Source: Avena insularis
Taxonomy: Eukaryota > Streptophyta > Magnoliopsida > Poales > Poaceae
Assembly: GCA_023614405.1 (NCBI GenBank)
Contig: CM042684.1
Span: 471,891,650-471,955,649, forward strand
Length of the DNA stretch: 64,000 bases
Reading direction: 5' to 3'
Part shown: positions 21,852 to 34,140 of the stretch, in pieces
Layout of the letters: each line of letters begins with the position of its first letter
Position numbering within the stretch: position 1 is the stretch's first letter
The notes under the pieces: generated by a model
Told to the model about the DNA's origin: nothing
Database searches by the model: none
Seen by the model: only the letters and a program-made list of their open reading frames with translations
Program-made: the position numbers and the translations under genes

Positions 21852-23443
21852 TGATACATTGCAACTGTATCTATAATTTTTTATGTTCCATGCTTGGTTT
21901 TATCCACTTTCTTGTGTTTTGTCCACACTTTGGAGTACTTTTCATATGATTTCTTGGACTAACCTATTAATAAGAGCCATAGTGACAAATGTTTTTTCTG
22001 TTTTTGGTTCCAGGAAAGTCAGAAAATGAATATTCTCGGAATTGGACAGGACAAAAGCCAAAGTGCCTATTTTTCTGGAAGTCATCAGATGCCAGAATAC
22101 GAGACGGAGAGGAGCCAGGGGGCCACCACACCACCTGGCCGCACGGGCCAGGCCTGGCCACGCCAAGGGGTGGTGTGGCAGCCCAGGCACACCCTCGGCC
22201 TCTCCTTCCGCCAATAAGACACCCTCGGGACGAAAACCCTAAGTACCCGATCAAAAATCCACGAAAGAGTCTGTATCCGTTGTCGTCTCCATCTCTTGAT
22301 CGGGAGGGATCTGAAGCTCTTCCCGGCACCCTACCGGAGAGGGGAATTCACCCTGGAGGCCTTCTTCATCACCATGCAAGCCTCCGGTGTGATGCGTGAG
22401 TAGTTCATCCTTGGACTACGGATCCATGTAGTAGCTAGATGGCTGGTTCTCCTCCTTTGTGCTTTCATGTTTAGATCTTGTGAGCTCCGTTCATGATCAA
22501 GATCATCTATTTGTAATTCTGCATGTTGTGTTTGCAGGGATCCGATGGATATTGAGATGCTATTTCAGATTGATTATTGATTCTATCATGTCTTTGTTAT
22601 TTGTTATCTTGCATGCTTTCCATTGTTAGTAGCTATCTTGGCCAAGTAGATGCTAGCAACTCCAAGAGTTAGTATTTATGCTCGATAGTGGGTTCATGCC
22701 TCTAGTAATCTGGGGAAGTGACAGAAATCTCTAAGGTACTAGATGTGCTATTGCTACTAGGGAGAAAACAACAATCCTTTGTTCATAAAACAATCGTATT
22801 GTTTACATTACACACAATTCATAAAGCAATAATTTGTTGCTTGCAACTTAATACTGGAGGGGGTTCAGATGATAACCTGAAGGTGGATTATTAGTCATAG
22901 ATGCAGTTGGATGGTGGTCTATGTATAATATTGTAATGCCCAATCAAGTCTCAAAGGAGTCAAGATGATTAGTATATGCATGTATTGCTTTCTCGATGTT
23001 TGTCAATTGCCCCGCTGTAATTTGTTCACCCAGCATGTTACCTATCTTAAGGAGAGCCACCTCTAGTGAACTATGGATCCTGGTCTTTTTATTTTACATA
23101 CAATCTATAAACTGTTTACTGCTTTGTGTTTACTTTCTGCAAACTATTACTTCCTTCCATTCGATACGTTTAATCCTTTGTTTTTAGCAAAACACGGTGA
23201 GATTGACAACCTCATCGCAAGTTGGGGACAAAGTTTTGTGGTTGTGTTGTGCAGGTCTCCACGTTGCTACTAGCACCGGTAGTGCGCCCTGCCAAGGCTC
23301 AGCTAGCAACACCTTTGGGGTGTTTCCTTGCTCCTACTGGTTCGATTAAACCTTGGTTTCATAACTGAGGGAAACTTGCTGCTCTGCTCATCATACCTTC
23401 CTCTTGGGGTTCCCAACAAGCTCTACATCACACCGAGCCATCA
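21852..23443 (+). repeat. Element C 5' LTR
   Basis: TGATACATTGCAA to GAGCCATCA. Palindrome at about 22121-22180. The expected TATA box is altered to ccaataagac near 22211, unlike the 3' LTR (cctataagatg). Confidence 0.9.
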
Positions 23444-23453
23444 AGCATTTTTC

Positions 23454-23471
23454 TGGCGCCGTTGCCGGGGA
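23454..23471 (+). promoter_or_regulatory. Primer-binding site of element C (tRNA-Asp type)
   Basis: TGGCGCCGTTGCCGGGGA, the full 18-base complement of the plant tRNA-Asp 3' end, 10 bp after the LTR. Confidence 0.9.
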
Positions 23472-23573
23472 GTCAAGGACATCTTCACAAGGGGAGTCCC
23501 TCATAACCAATCTCTTTACTTTGTTATTTTTGTTTTGCTTAGTTTCTTTTTGTTTTGTTTCTTGTTTCTTTAT

Positions 23574-23640
23574 CAAAAACACAAAAAAATTAGTTTTACT
23601 AGTTTGCTTTCTTATTTCAAAAACACAAAAAAATTAGTTC
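23574..23640. repeat. Short direct repeat in leader of C
   Basis: The phrase caaaaacacaaaaaaattag occurs twice (near 23574 and 23618), about 44 bp apart, in the T/A-rich leader upstream of gag. Confidence 0.75.
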
Positions 23641-23658
23641 ATTTCTTAAGTTACCACT

Positions 23659-24627
23659 ATGTCTAGGCTTGCTCCAGTCACTATGTCACCCGGGGAAATG
23701 ATTTTCACTTTTAAATAAGGAATTGAGGAAAGTTTTAAGGAAGCTTGGTCTAGAATCTCTGATCTACATGAAAAAACTGAGCCTAAAATGACTCAAAGCT
23801 TGTTCCTTAGCAGTTTTTACCTTGGGATTGCTCTTTTCTATAGATATGCTTTAGATGGTGTTGTGGGAGGAGATTTCCTCCAATGTAATGAGGATGATGC
23901 TATTAATGCTATAAATAAATTGATCCTTACTTCCAACTTGCCTAGCCAAACTGATATTTCTTTCGCAAGAATATTTGCTAGATTGAACACTCTTGAGACT
24001 AGCACTACTAGCTTAAAAGATTGCTATAATACGCTTAGGGAGCATCACAATTATGTCCCAATAAATTCTGAACCATCAAAGTGGCTCCCTACAGTAAAGA
24101 TTGAGATAAACACTAAAACTTTTCAAGCTCGCTGTGATATCATGTCTGAATTTTGTCTTATGCCCAAAGATATTTATGAATCTTTGAAACTCTGGGGGCT
24201 TATTGAAGGAGGAAAAGAAATATCTCTTGCTAATAATTCTACCATATTACCTATTGGAATAGCTGAAGGAGTGTTTACAAAGATCCTTGGAAAAATGATT
24301 TCTACTGATTATCTTGTTATTGAATGTGCAGGAAAAGGACAAATTACACTTGGAAGGTCCCTATTAGAACTCCTTGGAGCAATAGTAGATGTGGGAAAGG
24401 GGACCATGCACATTTCTTCTCCACCAAACAATGATATTTTCCCCAAGGTTAAGAATAAAAGTAATAGAGGTATAAGGGTAAGAAATTTGGTTTTAATGCT
24501 TCTTCATTTGAGAACACTTGATTCTTTCTTGCTTCTTATGCCTAACTTAAAGGCGTTAAAGAAAAAGTACTTATTGGGAGATAACCCAAAAGTTTTAGAT
24601 GAGTCTTGGAAGTTATTACTTCAGTAA
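23659..24627 (+). pseudogene. gag-protease of element C, one premature stop
   Basis: ATG at 23659 opens MSRLAPVTMSPGEMIF, meets an ochre codon at 23716-23718, then is open for about 300 codons to 24627. The N-terminal part looks like a shortened Gypsy gag (GIEESFKEAWSRISDLHEK). Residues around 110-210 of the open part form a retropepsin-like fold region (FQARCDIMSEFCLMPKDIY, then STDYLVIEC and ITLGRSLLELLGAIVDV). The catalytic D-T/S-G is D-I-M here, so the protease would be inactive. There is no pol downstream. An internal Met at 23788 gives the longest open read (279 codons). Confidence 0.7.
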
Positions 24628-26464
24628 TAACCGCTCCTTATCCTTTTTATTTGCTTTTTGTGCCAAGAGTAACCTCTAATGAGAGAGAAGTAATGATTGG
24701 AAAAGTTGTTGTTCCAAAACAGATTTCTGTGCTTCACCGTAAAAATTCGTGTAAAATCTCTGAACATCTTATTGACGCGTAAAATTTTGTGCTTCTGCCC
24801 CAGGTTGTTATCAAACTTTCGTTAGTTCAACACTTTTTGATTTGAGCAACAGAAGGTCTTCGAAAAAAATCGCCTTTACCTCCTGGTCTGTTTTGATAGA
24901 TTTCTGCCATTTTCTGCATTTGCTTCTTGTTGGTTCCTTTTTGAGTTCTTTTGGGGAATTGAGCTTTTTGAGGGAAGTGCTTCAGTAGCTAGTATTCTAA
25001 TGGAAGTTTATTGGTGTTAGAACTGAACCTTAAGACTTATTTATCTTGAGTGCACTAATGTTGCTAATAAAGATTGTGTGAAGTTTTGTATGAAGGAAAA
25101 ATTTCAGGTGTATGGAAGGAATGAGTAATGAGAAGAAGGATGGACTAAAGCTCAAGCTTGAGGATGCCACGCGTGTCACCCCAAGAAATATCCAAGAAGT
25201 ACAAGCTTCAAAGCATGGGGATGCCCAAGGCATCCCCTTCTTCATCAATAAAAATTTCAGGTTTCTTCCAAACGCTTCATTTTTATTGTTTCATGCACAG
25301 TTGTGTTGTTCTTGGAGCGTCTTCTTTTTCGTTTTGGTTTTTGTTTTTCGTTTGCTTGGTTTTCTTAGTTTTATGAATAAATTGGTCGGACCCCCTCTTT
25401 CATACATTGGTTTGAAAATAGTTTGGTTTGGTTTGAAAAAGAGTAGGAAAGTTCATGCTTATGTGGTAAAAAGAGCCCGTTTTTGACTGTGGCCTATGCT
25501 TTGTCATGCCATGGTTGATATTGTTTTGGATTTATGCTTAGTATTATTTATTGTAGCATGACTTGTTATAAACAATTGAGATTTCTTAATGTGCCTTGGA
25601 TGAATCATGCGTTGTTTTAGCATATTAAAGCATAGTATTGTGGTATTCTCCTTTGATGCTTTATTTGGGTTGACTCGGCGCATGCTCACACCATGTTATG
25701 ATTATCTCAAGTCACCATATCCTTTATGATCCTTTAGTTTTCAACTTGTAGTATCACTTTATGCTTTGATCAATGATGTTTTGTCACTCCGCATGATTAT
25801 GGCCATTATTGCTCTCTTAGTTTGTCGCTCCCAGTCTTTTGTTAGCCTCCACAACCAAGTATGAGTTCCACTCATGCATCCAACTCCCTAAACCAAGTTA
25901 TTCCAAAGAGTCCACCATACCTACCTACTAGCTTATGCTATTCCAAGTATATTCATGTTTTTGTTTACCTTCCGAATTAAACTTGTTATGAGAAAACTAG
26001 TGATTAAAGCTCTCACGAACTTGATGGCACACTTTACTTTTCTTGCCCTTAATAAACTTGAACCATTGTGTCGTCTATGTTGTATATGCTTGCACTTATT
26101 TGTTGGGGATTAGCAGAACCATGCTTTCATGGGGAACGCTTTCAACATTGCACTTGGTACTTGTACCTAGTTGATATCATGCTCTTTTGTATATGGATGT
26201 CGTCGGTGTGAAATGAAAGGGGAGCTTGTAAGTCCATGGAGTTATGTATATGTGTTAGAGAAATGCCTGAGCCGTTGGTCTAATCCATGCTGACATGGTG
26301 GAAACCTGCAGCGTAACCATAATGAGCTTTCTATGAAGCATTCTTCTTATAAAAAAAGAGTCCTACATTGAGAAAAAAGAGAAAAAGGAAAAAAAGATTA
26401 TGAAAAGAGGAAACAGAGAAAAAAGCACCATATTCCCATGGTAAATAAGAAGATTGCTGAGATG
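24628..26464 (+). other. Element C untranslated middle region
   Basis: 24600-25110 is homologous to 12800-13300 of B; 26100-26464 is homologous to 15160-15500 of B and, reversed, to about 2400-2770 of A. No internal palindrome and no second ORF are found here, in contrast to A and B. A 124-codon read at 25112-25486 has no recognisable features. Confidence 0.65.
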
Positions 26465-28098
26465 CTCGTTGATACATTGCAAATGTATCTATAATTTTTG
26501 ATGTTCCATGCTTGGTTTTATCCACTTTCTTGTGTTTTCTTCCAACTTTGGAGTACTTTTCATATGATTTCTTAGACTAACCTATTAACAAGAGCCACAG
26601 TGCCAGCTGCCTGTTTTCTGCTGTTTTTGGTTCCAGGAAAGTCAGAAAATGAATATTCTCGGAATTGGACGGGACAAAAGCCAAAGTGCCTATTTTTCCG
26701 GAAGTCATCAGATGGCAGAATACAAGAAGGGGAGGGGCTAGGGGGCCACCACACCACCTGGCCGCGCGGCCCAGCCTGGCCCGCGCCAGGGGGTGGTGTG
26801 GCCAGCTCAGGCACCCCCTTGGCCTCCCCTTCCGCCTATATATTGCCCTCGGGGCGAAAACCCTAAGGACCCGATCAAAAATCCACGAAAGAGTCTATAG
26901 CCGCCGTCATCTCCATCCCTAGATTGGGAGGGATCTGAAGCTCTTCCTGGCACCCTGCCGGAGAGGGGAATTCACCCTGGAGTCCTTCTTCATCAGCATG
27001 CAAGCCTCTGGTGTGATGCGTGAGTAGTTCATCCTTGGACTACGGATCCATGTAGTAGCTAGATGGCTGGTTCTCCTCCTTTGTGCTTTCATGTCTAGAT
27101 CTTGTGAGCTCCGTTCATGATCAAGATCATCTATTTGTAATTCTACATGTTGTGTTTGTGAGGATCCGATGGATATTGAGATGCTATTTCAGATTGATTA
27201 TTGATTCTATCATGTCTTTGTTATTTGTGATCTTGCATGTTTTCCGTTGTTAGTAGCTATCTTGGCCAAGTAGATGTTAGCAACTGCAAGAGTTAGTATT
27301 TATGCTCGATAGTGGGTTCATGCCTCTGGTAATCTGGGGAAGTGACGGAAATCTCTAAGGTACTAGATGTGCTATTGCTACGAGGGAGAAAACAACAATC
27401 CTTTGTTCATAGAACAATCGTATTGTTTACTTTACACGCAGTTCGTAAAGCAATAATCTGTTGCTTGCAACTTAATAATGAAGGGGGTTCGGATGATAAC
27501 CTGAAGGTGGATTATTAGTCATAGATGCAGTTGGATGGCGGTCTATGTATAATGTTGTAATGCCCAATCAAGTTCCAAAGGAGTCAAGATGATTAGTATA
27601 TGCATGTATTGCTTTCTCGATGTTTGTCAATTGCCCCGCTGTAATTTGTTCACCCAGCATGTTATCTATCTAATGAGAGCCACCTCTGGTGAACTATGGA
27701 TCCCGTCCCTTTTCTTTACATACAATCTATAAACTGTTTACTGCTTTGTGTTTACTTTCTGCAAACTTTTACTTCTTTCCATTCGATACATTAAATCCTT
27801 TGTTTTCCGCAAAATACGGTGAGATTGACAACCTCATCGCAAGTTGGGGACAAAGTTCTGTGGTTGTGTTGTGCAGGTCTCCACGTTGCTACTAGCACTG
27901 GTAGTGCGCCCTGCCAAGGCTCAGCTAGCAACCTTTGGGGTGTTTCCTTGCTCCTACTGGTTCGATTAAACCTTGGTTTCATAACTGAGGGAAACTTGCT
28001 GCTGTGCTCATCATACCTTCCTCTTGGGGTTCCCAACGAGCTCTACATCAACACCGCTCCAGCATTTTTCTGGCGCCATACAAAGAGCCATCACTCGT
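26465..28098 (+). mobile_element. Solo LTR with embedded primer-site fragment, nested in C
   Basis: LTR 26470-28093 (TGATACATTGC to GAGCCATCA) with CTCGT at 26465-26469 and 28094-28098. It is the same family as the LTRs of C but carries about 30 extra bp near its 3' end that include agcatttttctggcgcc, the same bases that follow the LTR of C and begin its primer site. Palindrome 26744-26803 and TATA-like cctatatattg near 26836. Confidence 0.92.
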
Positions 28099-28240
28099 TG
28101 TCTGCTTGCCTTGTAATTTTGATATGGGATTCTTCCGTATCATCGAGCAAGGGGTGCCCTGTTAGCGGTTCTCTATGATACACATGTACTTACAATGACA
28201 AGAACTTACCGGTGACTAAACTTGAGTAGCATGAGGAGTG

Positions 28241-29603
28241 GCCCTTGATGTCTACGCACTTCTATTCTTGTAGACAGTTGTTGGGCCTCCAAGTGCAGAG
28301 GTTTGTAGAACAACAACAAGTTTTCCCTTAAGTGGACCACCCAAGGTTTATCGAACTCAGGGAGGAAGTGGTCAAAGGTATCCCCTCTCAAGCAACCCTG
28401 CAATCAAGATACAAAAAGTCTCTTGTATCCCCAACACACCCAATACACTTGTCAGGTGTATAGGTGCACTAGTTCAGCGAAGAGATAGTGAAATACAAGT
28501 GGTATGGATAATTATAAGTGGTAGTGGTGATAGAAAATAGCTTGAAGGCGTGGAAAAGACTAGAGTAAAACTGAAATAAAGAAGGAAGCAAGCAAACATG
28601 TAACATATCTAATTGCAAACTGTGTATCAATGCTTAGAAACAAGGCCTAGGGATCATACTTTCACTAGTGAACACTCTCTCATAAATATATTATCTTCAT
28701 GATACTACGCTTAACTACTCTCCGGTTGAACACTCTAATCGATGGTAGGGCTATAACAGCACAACTCAAAGTTCATCTTTCCCATCTAGAAAACCCCACA
28801 CTATCACCTTCAGCACTAGATGGTTCCAACAAACACCACAATTTCATAAAGACATCCAACTCCAAATATAACTCATAACAAGTATTAGTAATCTCTAGCC
28901 TAAGTGCCACCATGGTGTGCATGTTGTCACTTTCACTCACATGGGGAGAGCAGAGATCTATTAAAGCACTTGAGTAGCAAGGTAGATCTATAGATTACAA
29001 GTTCATGATCTAAGATCATGCATAGAGAGAGAGAGATGAACACATAGCTACTGGTAGAACCCTTAGCCTCGAGAGAGAACTACTCCCTCCCCATCATGGG
29101 AATCAGCAATAGTGATGGAGATGGTGGTGGAGATCGATGGAGATGGCTCCGGGGGCACTTCCCCGTCCCGGCAGGATGCCGGAACAGAGACTTTCTGTCC
29201 CTCGAATCTCCCCTTCGGTGGCGGCGGCGCTACGGAACTTTTAGTGGATTTCTGATTAACTATTTAGAGTTTTGGTACCGGGAGGCTCTTATAGGCGAAA
29301 GAGGCAAGGTCGGTGGCCAGCCAGGGGGCCCACACCATGCCCAGGCACGACCTAGGGTTGCCCGCGCCAAGGGGGGTGTGGCCACCCTGTGGCCGCTCTC
29401 CGGCTCTCCTTCTGGCTCCATGAATCTTCCGGGAAAATATCAACTTTGGCTTTTGTCCGGTCCAATTCCGAGACTCTTGTTAATAGGTTAGTCCAAGAAA
29501 TCATATGAAAAGTACTCCAAAGTGTGGACAAAACATAAGAAAGTAGATAAAATCAAGCATGGAACATCATAAATTATAGATACATTTGCAATGTATCAGC
29601 CCT
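28241..29603 (-). mobile_element. Inverted solo LTR, mosaic subfamily, nested in C
   Basis: LTR 28246-29598 with GCCCT duplicated at 28241-28245 and 29599-29603. On the minus strand it starts TGATACATTGCAAATG like C and is similar through the palindrome (about 29326-29385) and TATA-like CTATAAG (29288-29295). The remaining ~1 kb, ending GTGCGTAGACATCA, is unlike C. That makes it a mosaic or a sister family. Confidence 0.88.
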
Positions 29604-30280
29604 CGTATACAAGGGACATGAGATTCCTAACTTATACTTCGTCAAGCATGTACACCATAGTTTGTTCACTTTAACCTTAATCACTTCAAGATGCTTATGA
29701 TAGGGGCAATGAGAGCTGAAAGCTATAAGTACCATAATTTTTGGAAGCTCTTTATGAGACTTGAATCCCTACTTCCTTTTATACAAAAGGCATTTCTTCC
29801 ACCATTATATTGAGTCTCCACCTTCTACCTTTATGCACCTACTTTGAGAGCATAGTGGCCATTCTTAGTTCTATGTGCATTGTCCCAAGACTAGTTGTTT
29901 AATGCATATCTTGATATTGCTTGTTTTAAACTATTTGTATCTAGTCACTCTTATGAACTTTGAAGGTGGCCTATGCATCTATATTTGCTACTCTATTAGG
30001 GACAAGTTGAATGCTATTATGCTATGTTTTCTTTATGTGAAACAAACAAACGTCTTACAAAGCATTGTTATTCATGAATCTTTTGTTTGTGCCTTTTCAT
30101 GTTGCATCATAGTTTCTTTGTCTTATTGCTAGATCTTTGTGTTTCATGTTATGATTGAAGTACTATGATCCCAGCTTTGAATGTTTTACAAATACTTTGA
30201 TCAAGTCTTTGATGGTGCATGTCACCTCAAAAATTATTCTTTCTTTTTATCACTTACCTACTCGAGGAAGAGCAGGAGTT
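29604..30280 (+). other. Element C 3' untranslated region
   Basis: Continues the C internal sequence after the inverted solo LTR. 29620-29830 resembles 15650-15900 of B (gataggggcaatgagagct). No gene is seen. Confidence 0.7.
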
Positions 30281-30294
30281 AAGCTTGGGGATGT
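30281..30294 (+). promoter_or_regulatory. Polypurine tract of element C
   Basis: aagcttggggatgt abuts the 3' LTR start TGATATATTGC. Confidence 0.85.
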
Positions 30295-31877
30295 TGATAT
30301 ATTGCAAATGTATCTATAATTTTTGATGTTCCATGCTTGGTTTTATCCACTTTCTTGTGTTTTGTCCACACTTTGGAGTACTTTTCATATGATTTCTTGG
30401 ACTAACCCATTAACAAGAGCCATAGTTCCAGCTGCCTATTTTCTGCTGTTTTTGGTTCCAGGAAAGTCAGAAAATGAATATTCTCGGAATTAGACGGGAC
30501 AAAAGCCAAAGTGCCTATTTTTTCGGAAGTCATCAGATGGTAGAATACGAGACGGAGAGGAGCCAGGGGGCCACCACACCACCTGGTCAAGACGGGCTTG
30601 CTTGGCACTGGGGTGGTGTGGCCAGCCCAGGCACCCCCTCGGCCTCTCCTTCCGCCTATAAGATGCCCTCGGGACAAAAACCCTAAGTACCTTTGAAGAG
30701 TCTATAGCCGCCGTCATCTCCATCCCTAGATCGGGAGGGATCTAAAGATCTTCCCGGTACCCTGCCGTAGAGGGGAATTCACCCTGGAGGCCTTCTTCAT
30801 CACCATGCAAGCCTCCGGTGTGATGCGTGAGTAGTTCATCCTTGGACTACAGATCCATGTAGTAGCTAGATGGCTGGTTCTCCTCCTTTGTGCTTTCATG
30901 TTTAGATCTTGTGAGCTCCGTTCATGATCAAGATCATCTATTTGTAATTCTGCATGTTGTGTTTGCGGGGATCCGATGGATATTGAGATGCTATTTCAGA
31001 TTGATTATTGATTCTATCATGTCTTTGTTATTTGTGATCTTGCATGCTTTCCGTTGTTAGTAGCTATCTTGGCCAAGTAGATGCTAGCAACTCCAAGAGT
31101 TAGTATTTATGCTCGGTAGTGGGTTTCATGCCTCTGGTAATCTGGGGAAGTGACAGAAATAACTAAGGTACTAGATGTGCTATTGCTACTAGGAAGAAAA
31201 CAACAATCCTTTGTTCATAGAACAATCGTATTGTTTACATTACACACAATTCGTAAAGCAATAATCTGTTGCTTGCAACTTAATACTGGAGGGGGTTCGG
31301 ATGATAACCTGAAGGTGGATTATTAGTCATAGATGCAGTTGGATGGCGGTCTATGTATAATGTTGTAATGCCCAATCAAGTCTCAAAGGAGTCGAGATGA
31401 TTAGTATATGCATGTATTGCTTTCTCGATGTTTGTCAATTACCCCGCTGTAATTTGTTCACCCAGCATATTATCTATCTTAAGGAGAGCCACCTCTAGTG
31501 AACTATGGATCCCGGTCCTTTTCTTTTACATACAATCTATAAACTATTTACTGCTTTCTGTTTACTTTCTGCAAACTATTACTTCCTTCCATTCGATATG
31601 TTTAATCCTTTGTTTTCAGCAAAACACGGTGAGATTGATAACCTCATCGCAAGTTGGGGACAAAGTTCTGTGGTTGTGTTGTGCAGATCTCCACGTTGCT
31701 ACTAGCATTAGTAGTGCGCCCTGCCAAGGCTCAGCTAGCAACACCTTTGGGGTGTTTCCTTGCTCCTACTGGTTCGATTAAACCTTGGTTTCATAACTGA
31801 GGGAAACTTGCTGCTGTGCTCATCATACCTTCCTCTTGAGGGTTCCCAACGAGCTCTACATCAACACTGAGCCATCA
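30295..31877 (+). repeat. Element C 3' LTR
   Basis: TGATATATTGCAAATG to GAGCCATCA. Palindrome about 30568-30621 with a shortened centre, TATA-like cctataagatg at 30656. Close match to the 5' LTR throughout. Confidence 0.9.
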
Positions 31878-31882
31878 CCATG
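31878..31882. repeat. Target-site duplication CCATG, right copy (element C)
   Basis: Matches 21847-21851. Confidence 0.92.
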
Positions 31883-34140
31883 CTGTAGCAGTAGCACGGA
31901 AATAACCAAATGGTCATCGCCATTACAACAACAGAGAAGCAGAGCCATGAACCGCTAAACCGGAGGTCGCCGGGGTTGCGCTTGGAGCACCGTCCCGCCG
32001 GCGTTGAGGATGAAGTAGTCCGCACAATAGTGCCATCATAGCAGCACCACACCAGGTCCTCACCAAAACCACCAGTACACTACCATACCTCGCCATCTCC
32101 ATAGCAGAGTCCAGAGGTAACAAGACATGACCACCGGGGTTATAGGAACCCTGCCTTTCCGCTAGCACCAGATCAGAGAAGATACAACGGCATAGGCCGA
32201 GAATGGTGTGGTCGTGTCACCAAGAGTGGCAGACCAACCATCCACGGTAGGGCGACGCTGCGATTGCGCCAAGGTGGCAACAACGTTAAACCGGAAGGAG
32301 AGCCAGTGGATGGTGGAGCCACAAGATCATGTAACCCTCGCTAGAGAAGGGTTGGGGAAGAGCTCGATAGGGCCTCAAAGCCAAATCAAATTGGAGGGCC
32401 AAATCGGCCAGTCGACAACGGAGCTTCGGCATCAGGCGACGGCGGCCGCAACATCTTGGTTCCACCAGAACTAATCAGGCGGCGGTGGCGACCGAAGCCG
32501 GGAGAGGAATGAGAGTGTGGTGTGCGTGTGAGATGAGAGAGGAGAGGGGTTGGGCTAGGGTGGGGTTTGACCCCAGGCCCAACTGGGCCATGTTGGGCTT
32601 AACCAGCCCGCGGGTCAAAAGTAGTTTTATAAGAAAGAGAAAAAGAAATATTGAAAAAGAAATAATAAACCAAATGTAAAATTACCAAAAATACCCCTGA
32701 GATTGTTTTAGCCTTAGAAAAATATATAAAAATCCTAAAAATATATATCATATATCAAAATGATCATAAAATTATATATGCCTAAGAAAAATACAACTTT
32801 ACTTATTTCAGCTAAGTAAAATGTGAATAAATGTTAACACCCTTAAATCCTTAATAAAATCTCATAAATTAAGGAAAGTCCTAAAAATGAATAAAAAATC
32901 ATTTTTGCATTTAAAAATAAATCTACTATTTTATAAAAATACTAACTTAATTTCTTTTCAAATAAGTCTTGAAGCAAATATTTAAAGATATATAATCCTT
33001 TGTGGAATTTTGTAAAAATAAGGATAACACCTAAAATTGAATAAAATTCACTTCTAAGATCTTAAGTAAGTATGTTTCCCTAGAAAAATACTAATTATGC
33101 GATTCCAACCCACTTTAAGGTTATTAAGAAATAAATCCTTATTTATTATTTAGTTGGTAGATTCTTTAACAACATTCTTAAATAAGAAATAATCACAATT
33201 TTATGTAAAACCCTAAATCTTGTACATTGAAATACTATTTCTAAAACTATAACTTAAGTCTATAATAATACTTAAAAGTAAAACTATTAACATTTAGAAA
33301 ACTCACTTAAACTAAAAGTGAATGATCCTATACCTTCAAACATGCTTGTTATAAGATTTAAAGTTTATTAATACTTTTAAACACATCACACCCTAGATCT
33401 AATTATGTTTTATAGTTAACTTTTGTCTGTTCCAAATTAAGTCATAAGGCATCTCAAATCCAAACTTATCGAACAAACGCAAATGACATCGATCACATTC
33501 TACTAACCATAAAGATTGGTTAAACCTTATCAAAGAAACCTTCTCTTCAAAAGTTATTCATTTTGCCACTTTAAACAACAATCTGATAATAAGTTCTTCA
33601 ACTCTTATCAACCTAAAACATGGACTTCCATAAAAGATACATAATATCAAAGAACTCTAAGCATGTGTTGTTATATTTACTTTATATCATACATGTTAGT
33701 CTTAAATTCCTTGTATATGTATATTGGCTTGTAAAGTACTTATAGACCAACTAAATCTTAAAGAAATCAATTAAATTTAACTCATTCACCATATTGGGGT
33801 ATTACTTCGGGGTTTTCCAAACTGCATTACATTACTTATGCATAATTGCATTCTGCTTCTTTAAACATTAGTCCTTACCGGACCAATGATGCTATTTCCA
33901 GATTTTGGATCTTTTATTGTCTTGAAGACCGTGAGTGCATAATCTTGCAATCACAAAAGGCAAGTTCACAACTTGCTCATGTCCTTTGATTATTTTCTAT
34001 CAAATGCTTGTAACTCAAATGTTGTTATCACCTGCTTTCCAAAAAGGTCAGAAAACACTATTTTCATAATAATATGATTATGGATTACTTACCATATGGT
34101 AATAATCTACTGATACAGTTCTAGTGGTAAAGGAACATAA
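31883..34140 (-). other. Unassigned region with a minus-strand promoter-like layout
   Basis: 31883-32600 is GC-rich and without convincing coding frames; 32640-34140 is strongly AT-rich and non-coding. On the minus strand a CTTATAAAAC box at 32624-32633 separates the AT-rich upstream part from the GC-rich, pyrimidine-rich leader. That is the layout of a U3/R junction in an LTR or of a gene promoter. I favour the LTR of an old Gypsy element because the whole surrounding stretch is repeat-like. Confidence 0.35.

Larger units (their letters stand above)
21852..31877 (+). mobile_element. Gypsy LTR retrotransposon C (non-autonomous), carrying two nested solo LTRs
   Basis: 5' LTR 21852-23443, intact tRNA-Asp-type primer site, decayed gag-protease 23659-24627, polypurine tract and 3' LTR 30295-31877, flanked by CCATG. 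Two solo LTRs lie inside with their own duplications. Without them the element is about 7.0 kb. No reverse transcriptase or integrase motif appears, and there is no second ORF as in A and B. The untranslated middle is partly homologous to that of B. The primer site and protease-like domain place it in Ty3/Gypsy. The family name is not known to me. Confidence 0.9.

Noticed and set aside
23574..23640. Short direct repeats as a possible CRISPR-like array
   Set aside because: Only two A-rich copies in a plant retroelement leader.
29096..29491. 131-codon plus-strand ORF
   Set aside because: Antisense to the inverted solo LTR and driven by its GC palindrome; not a gene.
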